A DNA stretch of 64,000 bases from Salinicola halimionae (GTDB lineage Bacteria; Pseudomonadota; Gammaproteobacteria; Pseudomonadales; Halomonadaceae), in assembly GCF_003206065.1 (NCBI RefSeq), contig NZ_PZJQ01000005.1, positions 271,559 to 335,558 of the forward strand, read 5' to 3'. Under the pieces are notes generated by a model that worked only from the letters and a program-made list of their open reading frames with translations, was not told the origin of the DNA and did no database searches. Made by a program: the position numbers and the translations under genes. Positions 51,363 through 60,119 of this stretch are shown in pieces (the first letter of the stretch is position 1; every line of letters begins with the position of its first letter).

Positions 51363-51392
51363 GGGCGGCCCCTAGAGTTCGAGAACAAGGGT

Positions 51393-51416
51393 GGCGCCGC
51401 GCGAATCCGCGGCGCC
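51393..51416 (-). terminator. Hairpin between the binding-protein and permease genes
   Basis: GGCGCCGCG and CGCGGCGCC form a perfect 9-bp stem with a 6-nt loop. In this position it more likely attenuates or stabilises mRNA than fully terminates the operon. Confidence 0.6.
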
Positions 51417-51429
51417 GCTAACGCTGTAA

Positions 51430-51481
51430 CGTGTCAGGCGCTGTGCTGTGCCGTGTCAGGCGATTTGCCGTGTCAGGCGAT
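51430..51481 (-). repeat. Three direct repeats downstream of the binding-protein gene
   Basis: CGTGTCAGGCG occurs at 51430, 51452 and 51469 with spacings of 22 and 17 bp. A decayed fourth copy may be present near 51504. Confidence 0.7.
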
Positions 51482-51519
51482 GCGGTATGTCGTGCGACCT
51501 GACGATCAGGCGACCTGGA

Positions 51520-52428
51520 TCAGTCGTCCAGGCCGGCCAGCTCGTGGAACTGTTCGACGCTTTCGAGCGGTTCGTCGGGCAGGTCAGGGAAGCTCTCGCC
51601 GAACCACTTTTCCTGGAGCTCGGCCAGACGCCCGGTCTCCTCCATGTGATCCAGGAACTGGGTCATGTAGGCGAGCAGTTTCGGGCTCGACTTGGGGATC
51701 GGCCAGGAGACGTAGCCGGCACCGGAAACCGCCGGGCCCTTGGCGAAGACGTCCGGCTTGGAAGCCACCAGCGTGTTGACCGGCACCGCCGAGTCGATCA
51801 CGAAGTCGAGGCGGCCGTTGGCCAGATCGGCGAAGGCCTCGGGGTAGGATTCGTACTGCACTACCTCGCCGAGCTCGCCGCCGTCGTCCCCGAGCATCTT
51901 CTTCAATTCCGGCAGTCGCGACAGCAGCACGCTGCCCGCCTGGACACCGACTTTCTTGCCGCTGAGGTCGTCGACGTCGGTGATGCTGTCGTCGTCGGCG
52001 CGCTTGATCGCGAAGTGCTGGGCGGAGGCGTAGGGCGGGATGTAGTTGAACACGCGAAGGCGTTCATCCGAGACCGACGCGCCGGTCAGCGCCATGTCGT
52101 ACTGGCCGGTGGAGACGGCAGCCAGCAGACCGGTCCAGGGCAGGATGTCCTGTTTGACGTCGAAGTCGGCGTAGTTGCGCAACTCCTCCAGCATGTCGGT
52201 ATTGAAGCCCTTGGCGTTGCCGTCCTCGATAAAATTGAACGGAGCGTAGTTGTCCTCGGTGGCCACGCTCAGATAGCCGCGGCTTTCGATTTCCGGCAAG
52301 TCGGCGGCGAAGGCCGTCAGCGACAGGGTCGACAGAGAAAATGCCATTAGCGTACCGGCCATGGCCTTGGCAGCGAGACGTGGCAGCGGGAATCTGGCGG
52401 TGGGTTGGCGGTTCGGGAAGCGCATCAT
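51520..52428 (-). CDS. Polar amino-acid ABC transporter substrate-binding protein
   Basis: A 302-residue periplasmic binding protein of the SBP_bac_3 family. A signal peptide covers residues 1 to about 42 (LSLTAFAAD). LSVATEDNYAPFNFIEDGNAKGFNTDMLEELRNYADF is the family N-terminal motif. The start is given as ATG 52428; an upstream GTG at 52437 is possible. It begins the transporter set (binding protein, two permeases, ATPase), followed by a dehydrogenase. The bound amino acid cannot be named. Confidence 0.93.
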   Translation of the reverse strand: MMRFPNRQPTARFPLPRLAAKAMAGTLMAFSLSTLSLTAFAADLPEIESRGYLSVATEDNYAPFNFIEDGNAKGFNTDMLEELRNYADFDVKQDILPWTGLLAAVSTGQYDMALTGASVSDERLRVFNYIPPYASAQHFAIKRADDDSITDVDDLSGKKVGVQAGSVLLSRLPELKKMLGDDGGELGEVVQYESYPEAFADLANGRLDFVIDSAVPVNTLVASKPDVFAKGPAVSGAGYVSWPIPKSSPKLLAYMTQFLDHMEETGRLAELQEKWFGESFPDLPDEPLESVEQFHELAGLDD

Positions 52429-52573
52429 GAAGTACACCCTCTCATTGTTGTTGGTGTCGGTGATGGGTCGTGATGATTGCGTAGCATGATCTCACCCTAA
52501 AGAATCCCGAAGCGGTTGCTGTAGAGCCAGTTAACGAACATTGGCTGGCCAGATCGCCGTTGCTGGCTTCAAA

Positions 52574-53527
52574 TCAGCCAAGCGCCTCGAGCGCGGAGAT
52601 CAGCGCCTCGAAAGACGCCCCGGCAAAGCCGATGCCCACCAGCTGGCTGGCGCCCGGGCGTGGCGTTGCGGGAGTCCATTCGGCCCGTCCGCCGCTCCAC
52701 TGAAAGACGTAGTGCCGGCCGTTGGCCTGGATGAAGCCCTTGGCCCGAGCCAGGCCGCCGGCATGCTCGATCAGCAGCGCTTCCAGTGTTTGGCGTGTCA
52801 GCGAGGGAGGAATGGAGATCGCGAAGCGCTGCCAGTCGGGGTCGCGATCATCGGCGGTGGGGTGCAGTGTCAGCGGTCGAGCCGGGGCGGGTTTTGGTGT
52901 CCGCTCGACGCTGGAATCAATGCCGACACTGGCATGGCCGACAAGGGCCGTGGGGTTGAGCGACTGCAACTGACGTATCAGGTGTTGGCGCTCGGCCGGG
53001 TCGAGATCGCCGCCGCGATTGAGGGAGAGCCGGTCGGCACTGGCGATCTGAGCCGCCACCAGCTCGCCGACGCGGCTGTCTCCGAACCGCTGCGCGAGAC
53101 TGGCCAGATCGACCAGGGTGACGATCCGATCCAGACGGAAACGGCGCGCCACCCGGATCATGTCGGCGATGCGTCGCGGTCGGGCGACGCCGCTGGTCTC
53201 GATGATCAGCGCCGGCGGCGGTTCCGGCCAGCGGCCGATGCGCGACAGCTGCGTGCCCAGCTCGTCGCTAAGCGAACAGCACAGGCAGCCGCTGCTGAGC
53301 TTGAGCAGGCGTTCCCCGGCGTAGTCGATCAGCTCGGCATCGACGTTGATGGTGCCGAAGTCGTTGACCAGCACCAGCGTGCCCGATGCCACGCCGTCCC
53401 GCAGATGCGCATTGAGCCAGGTGGTCTTGCCGGCGCCGAGATAGCCGGCCACTAATGTGACGGGAATCGTCACCGGAACCGCGTCCAGAGTTTCGCTATG
53501 CACCGGGCCGCCGCCAAGCTCAGACAT
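52574..53527 (-). CDS. CobW/COG0523 family GTPase (putative metallochaperone)
   Basis: A 317-residue G3E GTPase. Walker A is GYLGAGKTT (28-36), the metal-binding motif is GCLCC (80-84), and ETSGVARP follows. COG0523 proteins deliver zinc, cobalt or nickel to target enzymes. The first codons overlap the amidohydrolase gene (53520-53527), so the two are co-translated. The amidohydrolase is a metal-dependent enzyme, which suggests it is the client. This is inference from gene overlap. Confidence 0.9.
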   Translation of the reverse strand: MSELGGGPVHSETLDAVPVTIPVTLVAGYLGAGKTTWLNAHLRDGVASGTLVLVNDFGTINVDAELIDYAGERLLKLSSGCLCCSLSDELGTQLSRIGRWPEPPPALIIETSGVARPRRIADMIRVARRFRLDRIVTLVDLASLAQRFGDSRVGELVAAQIASADRLSLNRGGDLDPAERQHLIRQLQSLNPTALVGHASVGIDSSVERTPKPAPARPLTLHPTADDRDPDWQRFAISIPPSLTRQTLEALLIEHAGGLARAKGFIQANGRHYVFQWSGGRAEWTPATPRPGASQLVGIGFAGASFEALISALEALG

Positions 53528-55148
53528 TGCTGAACACTTGCCCGCCGACTACCGTGGCGACCACGCCGATCGAGGCCAGCCGCTCCAGCGGCACGTCGCG
53601 CGGGTCCTCGTCGAGCACTGCCATGTCGGCGAACTTGCCTATCTCCAGGCTGCCAACGCGGTCGTCGAGCTTCAGGGTGTAGGCCGCGTCAAGCGTGATC
53701 AGGCGCAGTGCGCGTTCCACGCTCAACGCCTCATGCGGCCCCAGTACCTCGCCGCTGGCGGTCTGACGGGCGACCGCGCACCATGCCGTGAACAGCGGCG
53801 CCAGCGGGGTGACCGGTGCATCGCAGTGGGCGGCGATCGGAATGTCCAGGCGATCGGCCGAGGCCAGCGGTTCGAGACGCTGGCAGCGTTCGAAACCCAG
53901 CGTGCGCGAGCGGTGAATGTCGCCCCAGTAGTAGAGATGATTGGCGAACATGTTGAGACACACCCCCAGCCGTGCGGCGCGCTTCAACTGAGCATGGCTG
54001 ATGATCTGGCAGTGCTGCAGGGTGTGACGATGATCGGTCCGCGGCCATAGTTCCAGCGCCGACTCGATGGCGTCCAGCATCAGCTCGACGGCTTCGTCGC
54101 CATTGGTGTGAATATGCAGCTGCAGCCCGGCCTGATGATAGCGGTGGACGATTTCTGTCAGGCGTTCCGGTTCGGCATTCCACATCCCGTTGGGCGAGCC
54201 GTCGTGATAGCCCGGCCACTTGAGGCGCGCGGTATAGCCCTGGATCGAGCCATCGGTCATCAGCTTGACCAGCCCGAAATGCAGTTTGTCGCTGCCAAGC
54301 GCGCGGCAATTCAATACCCGCTCGATGCCGGCTTCCGGCGCATAGGTCAGCGCGCTCATCGCTGGCGCCAGACGCATCGGGACGTCGGCCCGGTTGCAGA
54401 TCCGCTGCATGCTCTCGATGCCGTCGTCGCTCAGCGGGTTGTAGAGGTCGGTGAGCGTGGTCACGCCGTGGCGCTGGGCGATGCGCGCGTAGCGTTCGAG
54501 AGTGGTCTCCTCGCTGCCGCGATCGAAGAGATCAAGATTCAGGGTATCGAAGATCGCGAACATCGCCGCCATCTCGCGCAGCTCGCCGTTGGGCTGGCCG
54601 TCGTCGAAGGTCACCACGCCCTCGATATCCGCCTGGGACTCGAGACCGGATAGGCGCAGCATGGCGCCGTTGACCGTCATCATGTGCAGGTTGGCGTGGA
54701 TGACCACGATCGGGCGTTCGGCGTCGACGACGTCGAGATCGTTGCGATCCAGCCGGCGATCGGGGAAGTAGATCGGATCGAACCCCCAGGCGATCAGCGG
54801 GGTTTCCGACGGGAGCTTGGCTAACTGTTTGCCGAGATGGCGCTGCAGCGCGGCGATGTCGGTCAATCCCGGCCAGGTACGGCCGTCGGGGTCCTGGCGC
54901 GGGAAGAAGCCGGCGTAGGAATACTCCCACAGCACGCCCTCCAGCGCGTGGCTGTGCCCCTCGACGAAGCCGGGCAGAATGATCTTGTCGGCGAAGCGCT
55001 CGTCGAGCTCGAAGTCACCCAGGTCCGTCAGCGTTTCCAGCGATCCGACGCCGAGGATTCGGCCGTCGCGGACCGCGATATGGGTGGCCTCCGGCTGGGA
55101 GGGGTTCATGGTCAGGATGCGTCGGGTGGAGAAAATGCGGTGACTCAT
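53520..55148 (-). CDS. YtcJ-like metal-dependent amidohydrolase
   Basis: A 542-residue amidohydrolase. The metal ligands include H65 and H67 (GFVEGHSHALEG), with HTNGDEAVELML and HTLQHCQII further on, and Asp in AAHCDAPVTPL. The group (COG1574) hydrolyses amides or formamides with often unknown substrates. It overlaps a CobW-like GTPase gene at its 3' end and a GltS-like carrier gene at its 5' end (4 bp), so the three genes form a tight operon. Confidence 0.92.
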   Translation of the reverse strand: MSHRIFSTRRILTMNPSQPEATHIAVRDGRILGVGSLETLTDLGDFELDERFADKIILPGFVEGHSHALEGVLWEYSYAGFFPRQDPDGRTWPGLTDIAALQRHLGKQLAKLPSETPLIAWGFDPIYFPDRRLDRNDLDVVDAERPIVVIHANLHMMTVNGAMLRLSGLESQADIEGVVTFDDGQPNGELREMAAMFAIFDTLNLDLFDRGSEETTLERYARIAQRHGVTTLTDLYNPLSDDGIESMQRICNRADVPMRLAPAMSALTYAPEAGIERVLNCRALGSDKLHFGLVKLMTDGSIQGYTARLKWPGYHDGSPNGMWNAEPERLTEIVHRYHQAGLQLHIHTNGDEAVELMLDAIESALELWPRTDHRHTLQHCQIISHAQLKRAARLGVCLNMFANHLYYWGDIHRSRTLGFERCQRLEPLASADRLDIPIAAHCDAPVTPLAPLFTAWCAVARQTASGEVLGPHEALSVERALRLITLDAAYTLKLDDRVGSLEIGKFADMAVLDEDPRDVPLERLASIGVVATVVGGQVFSNV

Positions 55149-56548
55149 GAGGGGTTCGGCTCCTGAACGGAAGGTGTCTCACCGCCCCGGCTGCGCTGCC
55201 ATTTCAGCAGCAGCGGGATACAAACCAGCATCAGTACCACGTAGCCGCCGAAGATCGCCAGGTAGCTCCAGGTGCCGAGGGAGGGCGCGATTGGGGCGAC
55301 GAAGAATAGTGTCGGGATATTGACCACGATGATCGCGATATTGAAGAACGCCAGTTCCTTGGGCACCGAAGTGCTGAAGTCAGCATCGAGCATTCGCAGC
55401 AACAGCAACCCGGTACCGGTGGAGCCGCAGCAACAGCCGAAGGCGGTGACAGCGCGCTCGGGTCCGAGCCGTCCGCTGAGACGCCCGATCGCCATTGCAC
55501 CCAGGAAGGTGACCAGCGTGACCGCGACCGCGATGAGCAGAATCGGTACCAGCAGGGCTGAGAGTACGGCGATCTGGATGCTCATCAGGGTGGCGACGAC
55601 CATGAAGTCCACCGACCCGCTGGTGATCCGTTTTAGCGTGTCGTCGTCGACTTTATGGGTCCAGCCGAACCGATCGATCGCCATGCGCATCAGCACGCAG
55701 ACCGTCAGGCCGTGAATGAAGAACAGGTTGTAGCTGAAGAATACCGACAGCACCTGATTGCCGGCCACCAGCGGCTGCATCGCGGTCAGCCACACGTAGG
55801 TGATGACATAGGCCACGCCCAGCAGGCCAATGTGCCAGGCCAGCGAGTCGACGGTGCCGGAGTGCGATACCTGCTTGCCGGCAGACGGCTGGGTCTCTGG
55901 CGTGTGAAAGCCGCGAACGAAATCGTCATCCAGGGTCGAGTTGCGGTTGGCGTTGAGTCCTCGTTTGAGAAAATAGCGTGCGGCCGGTACACCGACGAGA
56001 AAGGCGGCCACGAAGCCCAGCGAGGCGAAGATCACGCCCACCTGCGCAGCGTTGGCGATGCCGTAATCGTTCTCCCAGATCGTGCCGTAAGTCAACGCCT
56101 GGCCAGGGCCCTGAGTGAAGCCGTGAGTGACGATGGCGCCGAGCAGCGGGCTGAGATCGCTGCCGCTGATCAGATCGTAGCCCGCCATCAGCCCATAGCC
56201 GATCACCGCCTGGGCGCCGAGGCTGGCGGTCCAGATCAGGGTCAGCCACAGCCCCCCGCCGACGATACCCTGGCGCTGTTCGCCGTCGCCCGACTTGGGA
56301 CTACCGGTCAGGCACAGCGACATGAAGCTCAGGGTGAAGAAGTGGAAGGCCAGCGCGGTGAAATCGGATGGCCCGTAGCCGGGGATCAGCCCTGCGGAGA
56401 GCCCGACGAAACCGATGATGCCCGCCACGATACTGCCGGGAATCAGGCTGGCACGCAGCCAGGGGAGTCGGCTGCGCAACAGGCTGCCGACAACCAGCAG
56501 GGCGGCGATCAGCGCGAAGGCGATGACGCCATGGAAGGTGCTGCCCAT
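55145..56548 (-). CDS. GltS-like sodium/glutamate symporter family carrier
   Basis: A 467-residue inner-membrane protein with about 11-12 helices. The pattern (LRASLIPGSIVAGIIGFVGLSAGLIPG, the GxG-rich reentrant loops and CCCGSTGTGLLLLRMLDADFSTSVPKELAFFNIAII) matches the GltS family, although it is longer than E. coli GltS (401). Substrate may be an amino acid or another anion. It is the first gene of a carrier-amidohydrolase-CobW operon and faces a MocR regulator across 331 bp. Confidence 0.85.
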   Translation of the reverse strand: MGSTFHGVIAFALIAALLVVGSLLRSRLPWLRASLIPGSIVAGIIGFVGLSAGLIPGYGPSDFTALAFHFFTLSFMSLCLTGSPKSGDGEQRQGIVGGGLWLTLIWTASLGAQAVIGYGLMAGYDLISGSDLSPLLGAIVTHGFTQGPGQALTYGTIWENDYGIANAAQVGVIFASLGFVAAFLVGVPAARYFLKRGLNANRNSTLDDDFVRGFHTPETQPSAGKQVSHSGTVDSLAWHIGLLGVAYVITYVWLTAMQPLVAGNQVLSVFFSYNLFFIHGLTVCVLMRMAIDRFGWTHKVDDDTLKRITSGSVDFMVVATLMSIQIAVLSALLVPILLIAVAVTLVTFLGAMAIGRLSGRLGPERAVTAFGCCCGSTGTGLLLLRMLDADFSTSVPKELAFFNIAIIVVNIPTLFFVAPIAPSLGTWSYLAIFGGYVVLMLVCIPLLLKWQRSRGGETPSVQEPNPS

Positions 56549-56879
56549 GATGTAGTCCTCGTGATTGACGTTGTTATGGTCGGGTCATACAAATCATCGA
56601 GTCATACTAAAGTTCGGGTGCGCGGCACTACAGGACAGATTTCCGATCTCGTCGAGACAGGCTTTTCGAGACAGATCTTTCAAAACAGGCTTTCGAGCCA
56701 AGCTTTTCGAGACCGGCCTTTCGAGAAAGACCCGGCAAGGCAATGCCAAGTATCGGTCAGCAGCATCGAGCATGCAGCACGATCACAGTGTAGCGAGTCG
56801 ATGGAGTGGCTGATCGGCGAGAAAGGAACTGGCGCAAATCTTGCTATGTATTGAGTTCAGTCACGAGGCGGGACTCGGC
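56549..56879. other. Divergent promoter region with 14-bp tandem repeats
   Basis: This 331-bp spacer has no gene. It holds the promoters of the GltS-like operon and of the MocR gene, and the tandem array at 56653-56735. Confidence 0.65.
56653..56735. repeat. 14-bp tandem repeat array, about six copies
   Basis: Units close to CGAGACAGGCTTTT follow one another at 56653, 56667, 56681 (13 bp), 56694, 56708 and 56722. Later copies diverge (CGAGCCAAGCTTTT, CGAGACCGGCCTTT). MocR-type regulators often bind direct repeats, so the array may be an operator for the adjacent gene, or only a slippage product. Confidence 0.8.
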
Positions 56880-58358
56880 ATGCTCGATCACTACTTTCAT
56901 CTCGACTTCGATGCGCGGCGCGGGCTTCAGGAGCAGCTGCGCGAGGCGCTGCTGGATGCCATTCATACCGGCACCATCCCCATCGAGAAGGCGCTGCCTT
57001 CATGCCGCAGGTTGTCGCTGCAGCTGGGTATCTCGCGTAATACCGTGGCGCTGGTCTACGAAGGGCTGGTGGAAGACGGTTACCTGGTCAGTCGGCCACG
57101 CAGCGGCTACTACCTGCATGATGCGTATCAGGAGCCCAGTGCTTACAGCGAGTCCGATGCTCTGGAACCGGGCCGAAAGATGCGCGATGAAGTCGTGGAT
57201 GCACCATCGTGGGGCAGCCGTTTCACCCATCGACCCAGTCATTTGCAGGGTGTTCTGCGCCCCAGTAACTGGATGAACTACGAATACCCCTTCGTCTACG
57301 GCCAGCTCGACACTCGGCTGTTCCCCCTGGAGCAGTGGCGCGAGACATCACGCCTGTTGTTGGGTGGCCGGCGCGAGCGCCATTGGCTGAGCGACCGCTA
57401 CGATCAGGACGATCCGATGCTGGTCGAACAGTTGCGAACGCGAGTCCTGCCCAAACGCGGCATTCATGCGCGCAGCGACGAGATCCTGATCACGCTGGGA
57501 TCGCAGAACGCACTCTTTTTGATTTCGCAGCTGCTGTTCGATGCACGGACTCGCGTAGCGATGGAAAACCCCGGCTACCGGGAAGCGGCCAACGTCTTCC
57601 TGCGTCAGGGTGCCCAGCTCAGTTATCAGTCGATCGACGGCGAAGGCATGCGTCTGGACGCCGCGGCCGCCAAGAGCGACTACCTGTACGTCACGCCCAG
57701 CCATCAGGGGCCGACCGGCGTGACCATGAGCCGCCGCCGGCGCGAGGCACTGATCGAGCAGATCCAGCGCCGCGACCAGATCGTGCTGGAGGACGATTAC
57801 GATGCCGAGGTCAATTTCGATCGCCATGCCCAGCCGGCGTTGAAGGCGAGTCGCGCCGGTTCCCGGGTGATCTACATGAGCAGTTTGTCGAAGCCGCTGT
57901 CGCCGGGGCTACGGCTAGGCTACGTGGTGGCCGACGCCGAACTGATCGAGGAGCTACGCGCGTTGCGCCGGCTGATGTACCGCCACCCGCCGTCCGGTCT
58001 TCAGCAGCAGTTGGCACTATTCCTCTCCCAGGGCCACTATGATCGCTATCTGCGGGTGTTCGCCGACGAGATGCGCCATCGCTGGGAGATCATGGAAGCT
58101 GCCATCAGCCGCGATCTGTCCGCCTGTCGACGAGTCGGCGGTGATCATGCCAGCGTGTTCTGGCTGGAAGCGCCACAGATTATCGATACTCAGCGCCTGG
58201 CGTGGCAGGCCGCGCAACATGGGGTGCTGATCGAGCCCGGCTTCCAGCACTTCTTCGACCAGGCCCCGCCACGCAACTACATGCGATTGGGGTTCGGCGC
58301 CATCGATGCCGAACGTATCGCGCCCGGGATCGCCCGCTTGGCCCGTGCATTCGGCTGA
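56880..58358 (+). CDS. MocR family (GntR-aminotransferase) transcriptional regulator
   Basis: A 492-residue regulator with a GntR winged helix at about residues 10-75 (SCRRLSLQLGISRNTVALVYEGLVEDGYL) and a type I aminotransferase-like domain from about 110. The PLP lysine is in YMSSLSKPLSPGLRLGYVV. Such proteins (PdxR, GabR, TauR) sense PLP or amino-acid aldimines. It is divergent from the carrier-amidohydrolase operon and convergent with a class III aminotransferase gene. Its target is probably the divergent operon. Confidence 0.93.
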   Translation: MLDHYFHLDFDARRGLQEQLREALLDAIHTGTIPIEKALPSCRRLSLQLGISRNTVALVYEGLVEDGYLVSRPRSGYYLHDAYQEPSAYSESDALEPGRKMRDEVVDAPSWGSRFTHRPSHLQGVLRPSNWMNYEYPFVYGQLDTRLFPLEQWRETSRLLLGGRRERHWLSDRYDQDDPMLVEQLRTRVLPKRGIHARSDEILITLGSQNALFLISQLLFDARTRVAMENPGYREAANVFLRQGAQLSYQSIDGEGMRLDAAAAKSDYLYVTPSHQGPTGVTMSRRRREALIEQIQRRDQIVLEDDYDAEVNFDRHAQPALKASRAGSRVIYMSSLSKPLSPGLRLGYVVADAELIEELRALRRLMYRHPPSGLQQQLALFLSQGHYDRYLRVFADEMRHRWEIMEAAISRDLSACRRVGGDHASVFWLEAPQIIDTQRLAWQAAQHGVLIEPGFQHFFDQAPPRNYMRLGFGAIDAERIAPGIARLARAFG

Positions 58359-58433
58359 TCGTCGAGATCGAACGGCTGCGGCCGGACGACCGTGACCGGA
58401 GCCGCTCGCTCCGGTCATCTAGCGTGGAGCCCG

Positions 58434-59798
58434 TCAGCCCGCCGAGAACTCGCCCAGCACCTCGTCGAGGATCGCCAGCCCTTCGGCAACTTCCGCTTCG
58501 CTGACGATGCACGGCGGCACGACGTGAATGCGGTTCTCGACCACGAACGGCAGCAGACCCTTGGCGATCAAACCATTCTTGATCGCCCCCATCTCCTTGG
58601 CCGGTAACGGCGTGCGGGTCTGGCGATCGCTGACCAGCTCCAGGGCGTGGAACACGCCGAGACCGCGGGTTTCGCCGACGATGGCGTGGTCTCGTGCCAG
58701 CTGCTGGAGGCCGGCAGCCAGTGGACCGTTGCCGATACGGTCGGCGTTTTCCACGATGCCTTCGTCGCTCATCGCGTCCAATGTGGCGACGATCGAGGCC
58801 ATGGCCAGCGGATGCCCCGAGTAGGTCAGCCCGCCGAAGAACATGTGGTCGTCGAAATGGCGGCATATCGCGTCGGAGATGATCACGCCCCCGGCCGGGA
58901 CATAGCCGGAGTTGACCCCTTTGGCGAACACGATCAAATCCGGCTTGGCACCGAAGTGCTCGAGCGCGAACCATTTGCCGGTACGGCCGAAGCCGGCCAT
59001 GACTTCGTCGAAAATCACCAGGATGCCGTACTGATCCGCCAGTTGACGCACGCCTTCCAGGTAGCCCTTGGGCGGAATCAGCACACCGGCGGTGCCGGGA
59101 ATCGACTCCAGCAGGATCGCCGCGATGGCGGTCGGCCCCTCGCACTCGATCACCCGCTTCAGATGCTGCAACGCGCGCTGGCACTCCTCTTCTTCGTTGC
59201 CGGCCCAGAAGTCGCTGCGGTAGAGGAATGGGTTGAAGAAGTGGGCATGGCCGCGGGCGAATTCGTTAGGGACGCGGCGCGGGTCGCCGGTAGCGACGAT
59301 CGCCGCGCCGGTATTGCCATGATAGGAGCGATAGGCCGACAGGATCTTGTCGCGGCCGGTCACGCTGCGCGCCATGCGCATGGCGTTCTCGTTGGCATCG
59401 GCGCCGGCGTTGGTGAAGAACACTTTGCCGAAGCCGGAAGGCGCCCGTTCGAGAATGCGCTTGGCCGCTTCGCCACGGGCCAGGTTGGCGTGCGCCGGAG
59501 CGACGGTGGTCAGCTGTTCCGCCTGGGCCTGAATAGCGGCGATCACCTTGGGATGCTGGTGACCAATGTTGGTATTGACCAGTTGGCTGCTGAAATCCAG
59601 ATACTCCTTGCCGGCGTAATCCCATAGCCGGCAACCCTTGCCCCCCGCGATCACCATCGGCGACAGATTGCCCTGCGTCGACCACGAGTGGAACACGTTC
59701 TGACGGTCGAGTCGGTGGACATAGTCATTGGACATAGCGTCGTTGGACAAAACAGTGTCGTTGGACAAACCATCGTCGTAGCTGAGGGTGTCGGTCAT
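58434..59798 (-). CDS. Class III PLP-dependent aminotransferase
   Basis: A 454-residue omega-aminotransferase. FDEVMAGFGRTGKWFALEHFGAKPDLIVFAKGVNSGYVPAGG contains the PLP-binding Asp and Lys. HSWSTQGNLSPMVIAGGKGCRLWDYAGKEYLDFSSQLVN is typical of taurine-pyruvate and related enzymes. The start at 59798 is supported by CAGGAA; longer starts (59825, 59864) are possible. The N-terminus carries a repeat (SNDTVLSNDAMSND) encoded by short tandem repeats. The adjacent TauE-like exporter gene makes a sulfonate substrate such as taurine possible. Confidence 0.88.
   Translation of the reverse strand: MTDTLSYDDGLSNDTVLSNDAMSNDYVHRLDRQNVFHSWSTQGNLSPMVIAGGKGCRLWDYAGKEYLDFSSQLVNTNIGHQHPKVIAAIQAQAEQLTTVAPAHANLARGEAAKRILERAPSGFGKVFFTNAGADANENAMRMARSVTGRDKILSAYRSYHGNTGAAIVATGDPRRVPNEFARGHAHFFNPFLYRSDFWAGNEEEECQRALQHLKRVIECEGPTAIAAILLESIPGTAGVLIPPKGYLEGVRQLADQYGILVIFDEVMAGFGRTGKWFALEHFGAKPDLIVFAKGVNSGYVPAGGVIISDAICRHFDDHMFFGGLTYSGHPLAMASIVATLDAMSDEGIVENADRIGNGPLAAGLQQLARDHAIVGETRGLGVFHALELVSDRQTRTPLPAKEMGAIKNGLIAKGLLPFVVENRIHVVPPCIVSEAEVAEGLAILDEVLGEFSAG
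59725..59768 (-). repeat. Short in-frame tandem repeat at the aminotransferase N-terminus
   Basis: TC(A/G)TTGGACA(A/T) units lie at 59725-59735, 59740-59750 and 59758-59768, spaced 15 and 18 bp. They encode the SND repeat near the start of the protein. Confidence 0.8.
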
Positions 59799-60119
59799 GG
59801 CGGGGTTCCTGTTGTTGGTAGTCATGGGCTTGGCAGCAGTGGCTGGCGTCTCCAAGCGAAACACGACGGTTCTGGCAATGATTTTCGATATCTTGATTCA
59901 AGACTAGGGGGCGATGGTCGAATCGCGTAGAGCCAGAATTCGCCGGCAGTCGTGACAGTGTCACCCTGACGATCGGGACAGAATGGCTGCACGGCGATGT
60001 CCCGCTTCGAAGGGAAAACTGGCCCTACCCCGACGCCGGGTGGCTGGGTAGGGTTACCACTCGCGGTGTGGAACGGCGTCGACGCTCGAAGCCCAGAGGC
60101 CAGCAGAGGAGTCAGCAGC

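Noticed and set aside
55655-56854. Plus-strand open frame of 399 codons opposite the GltS-like gene
   Set aside because: Low-complexity His, Gln and Asp-rich shadow translation; the opposite strand shows a conserved carrier.
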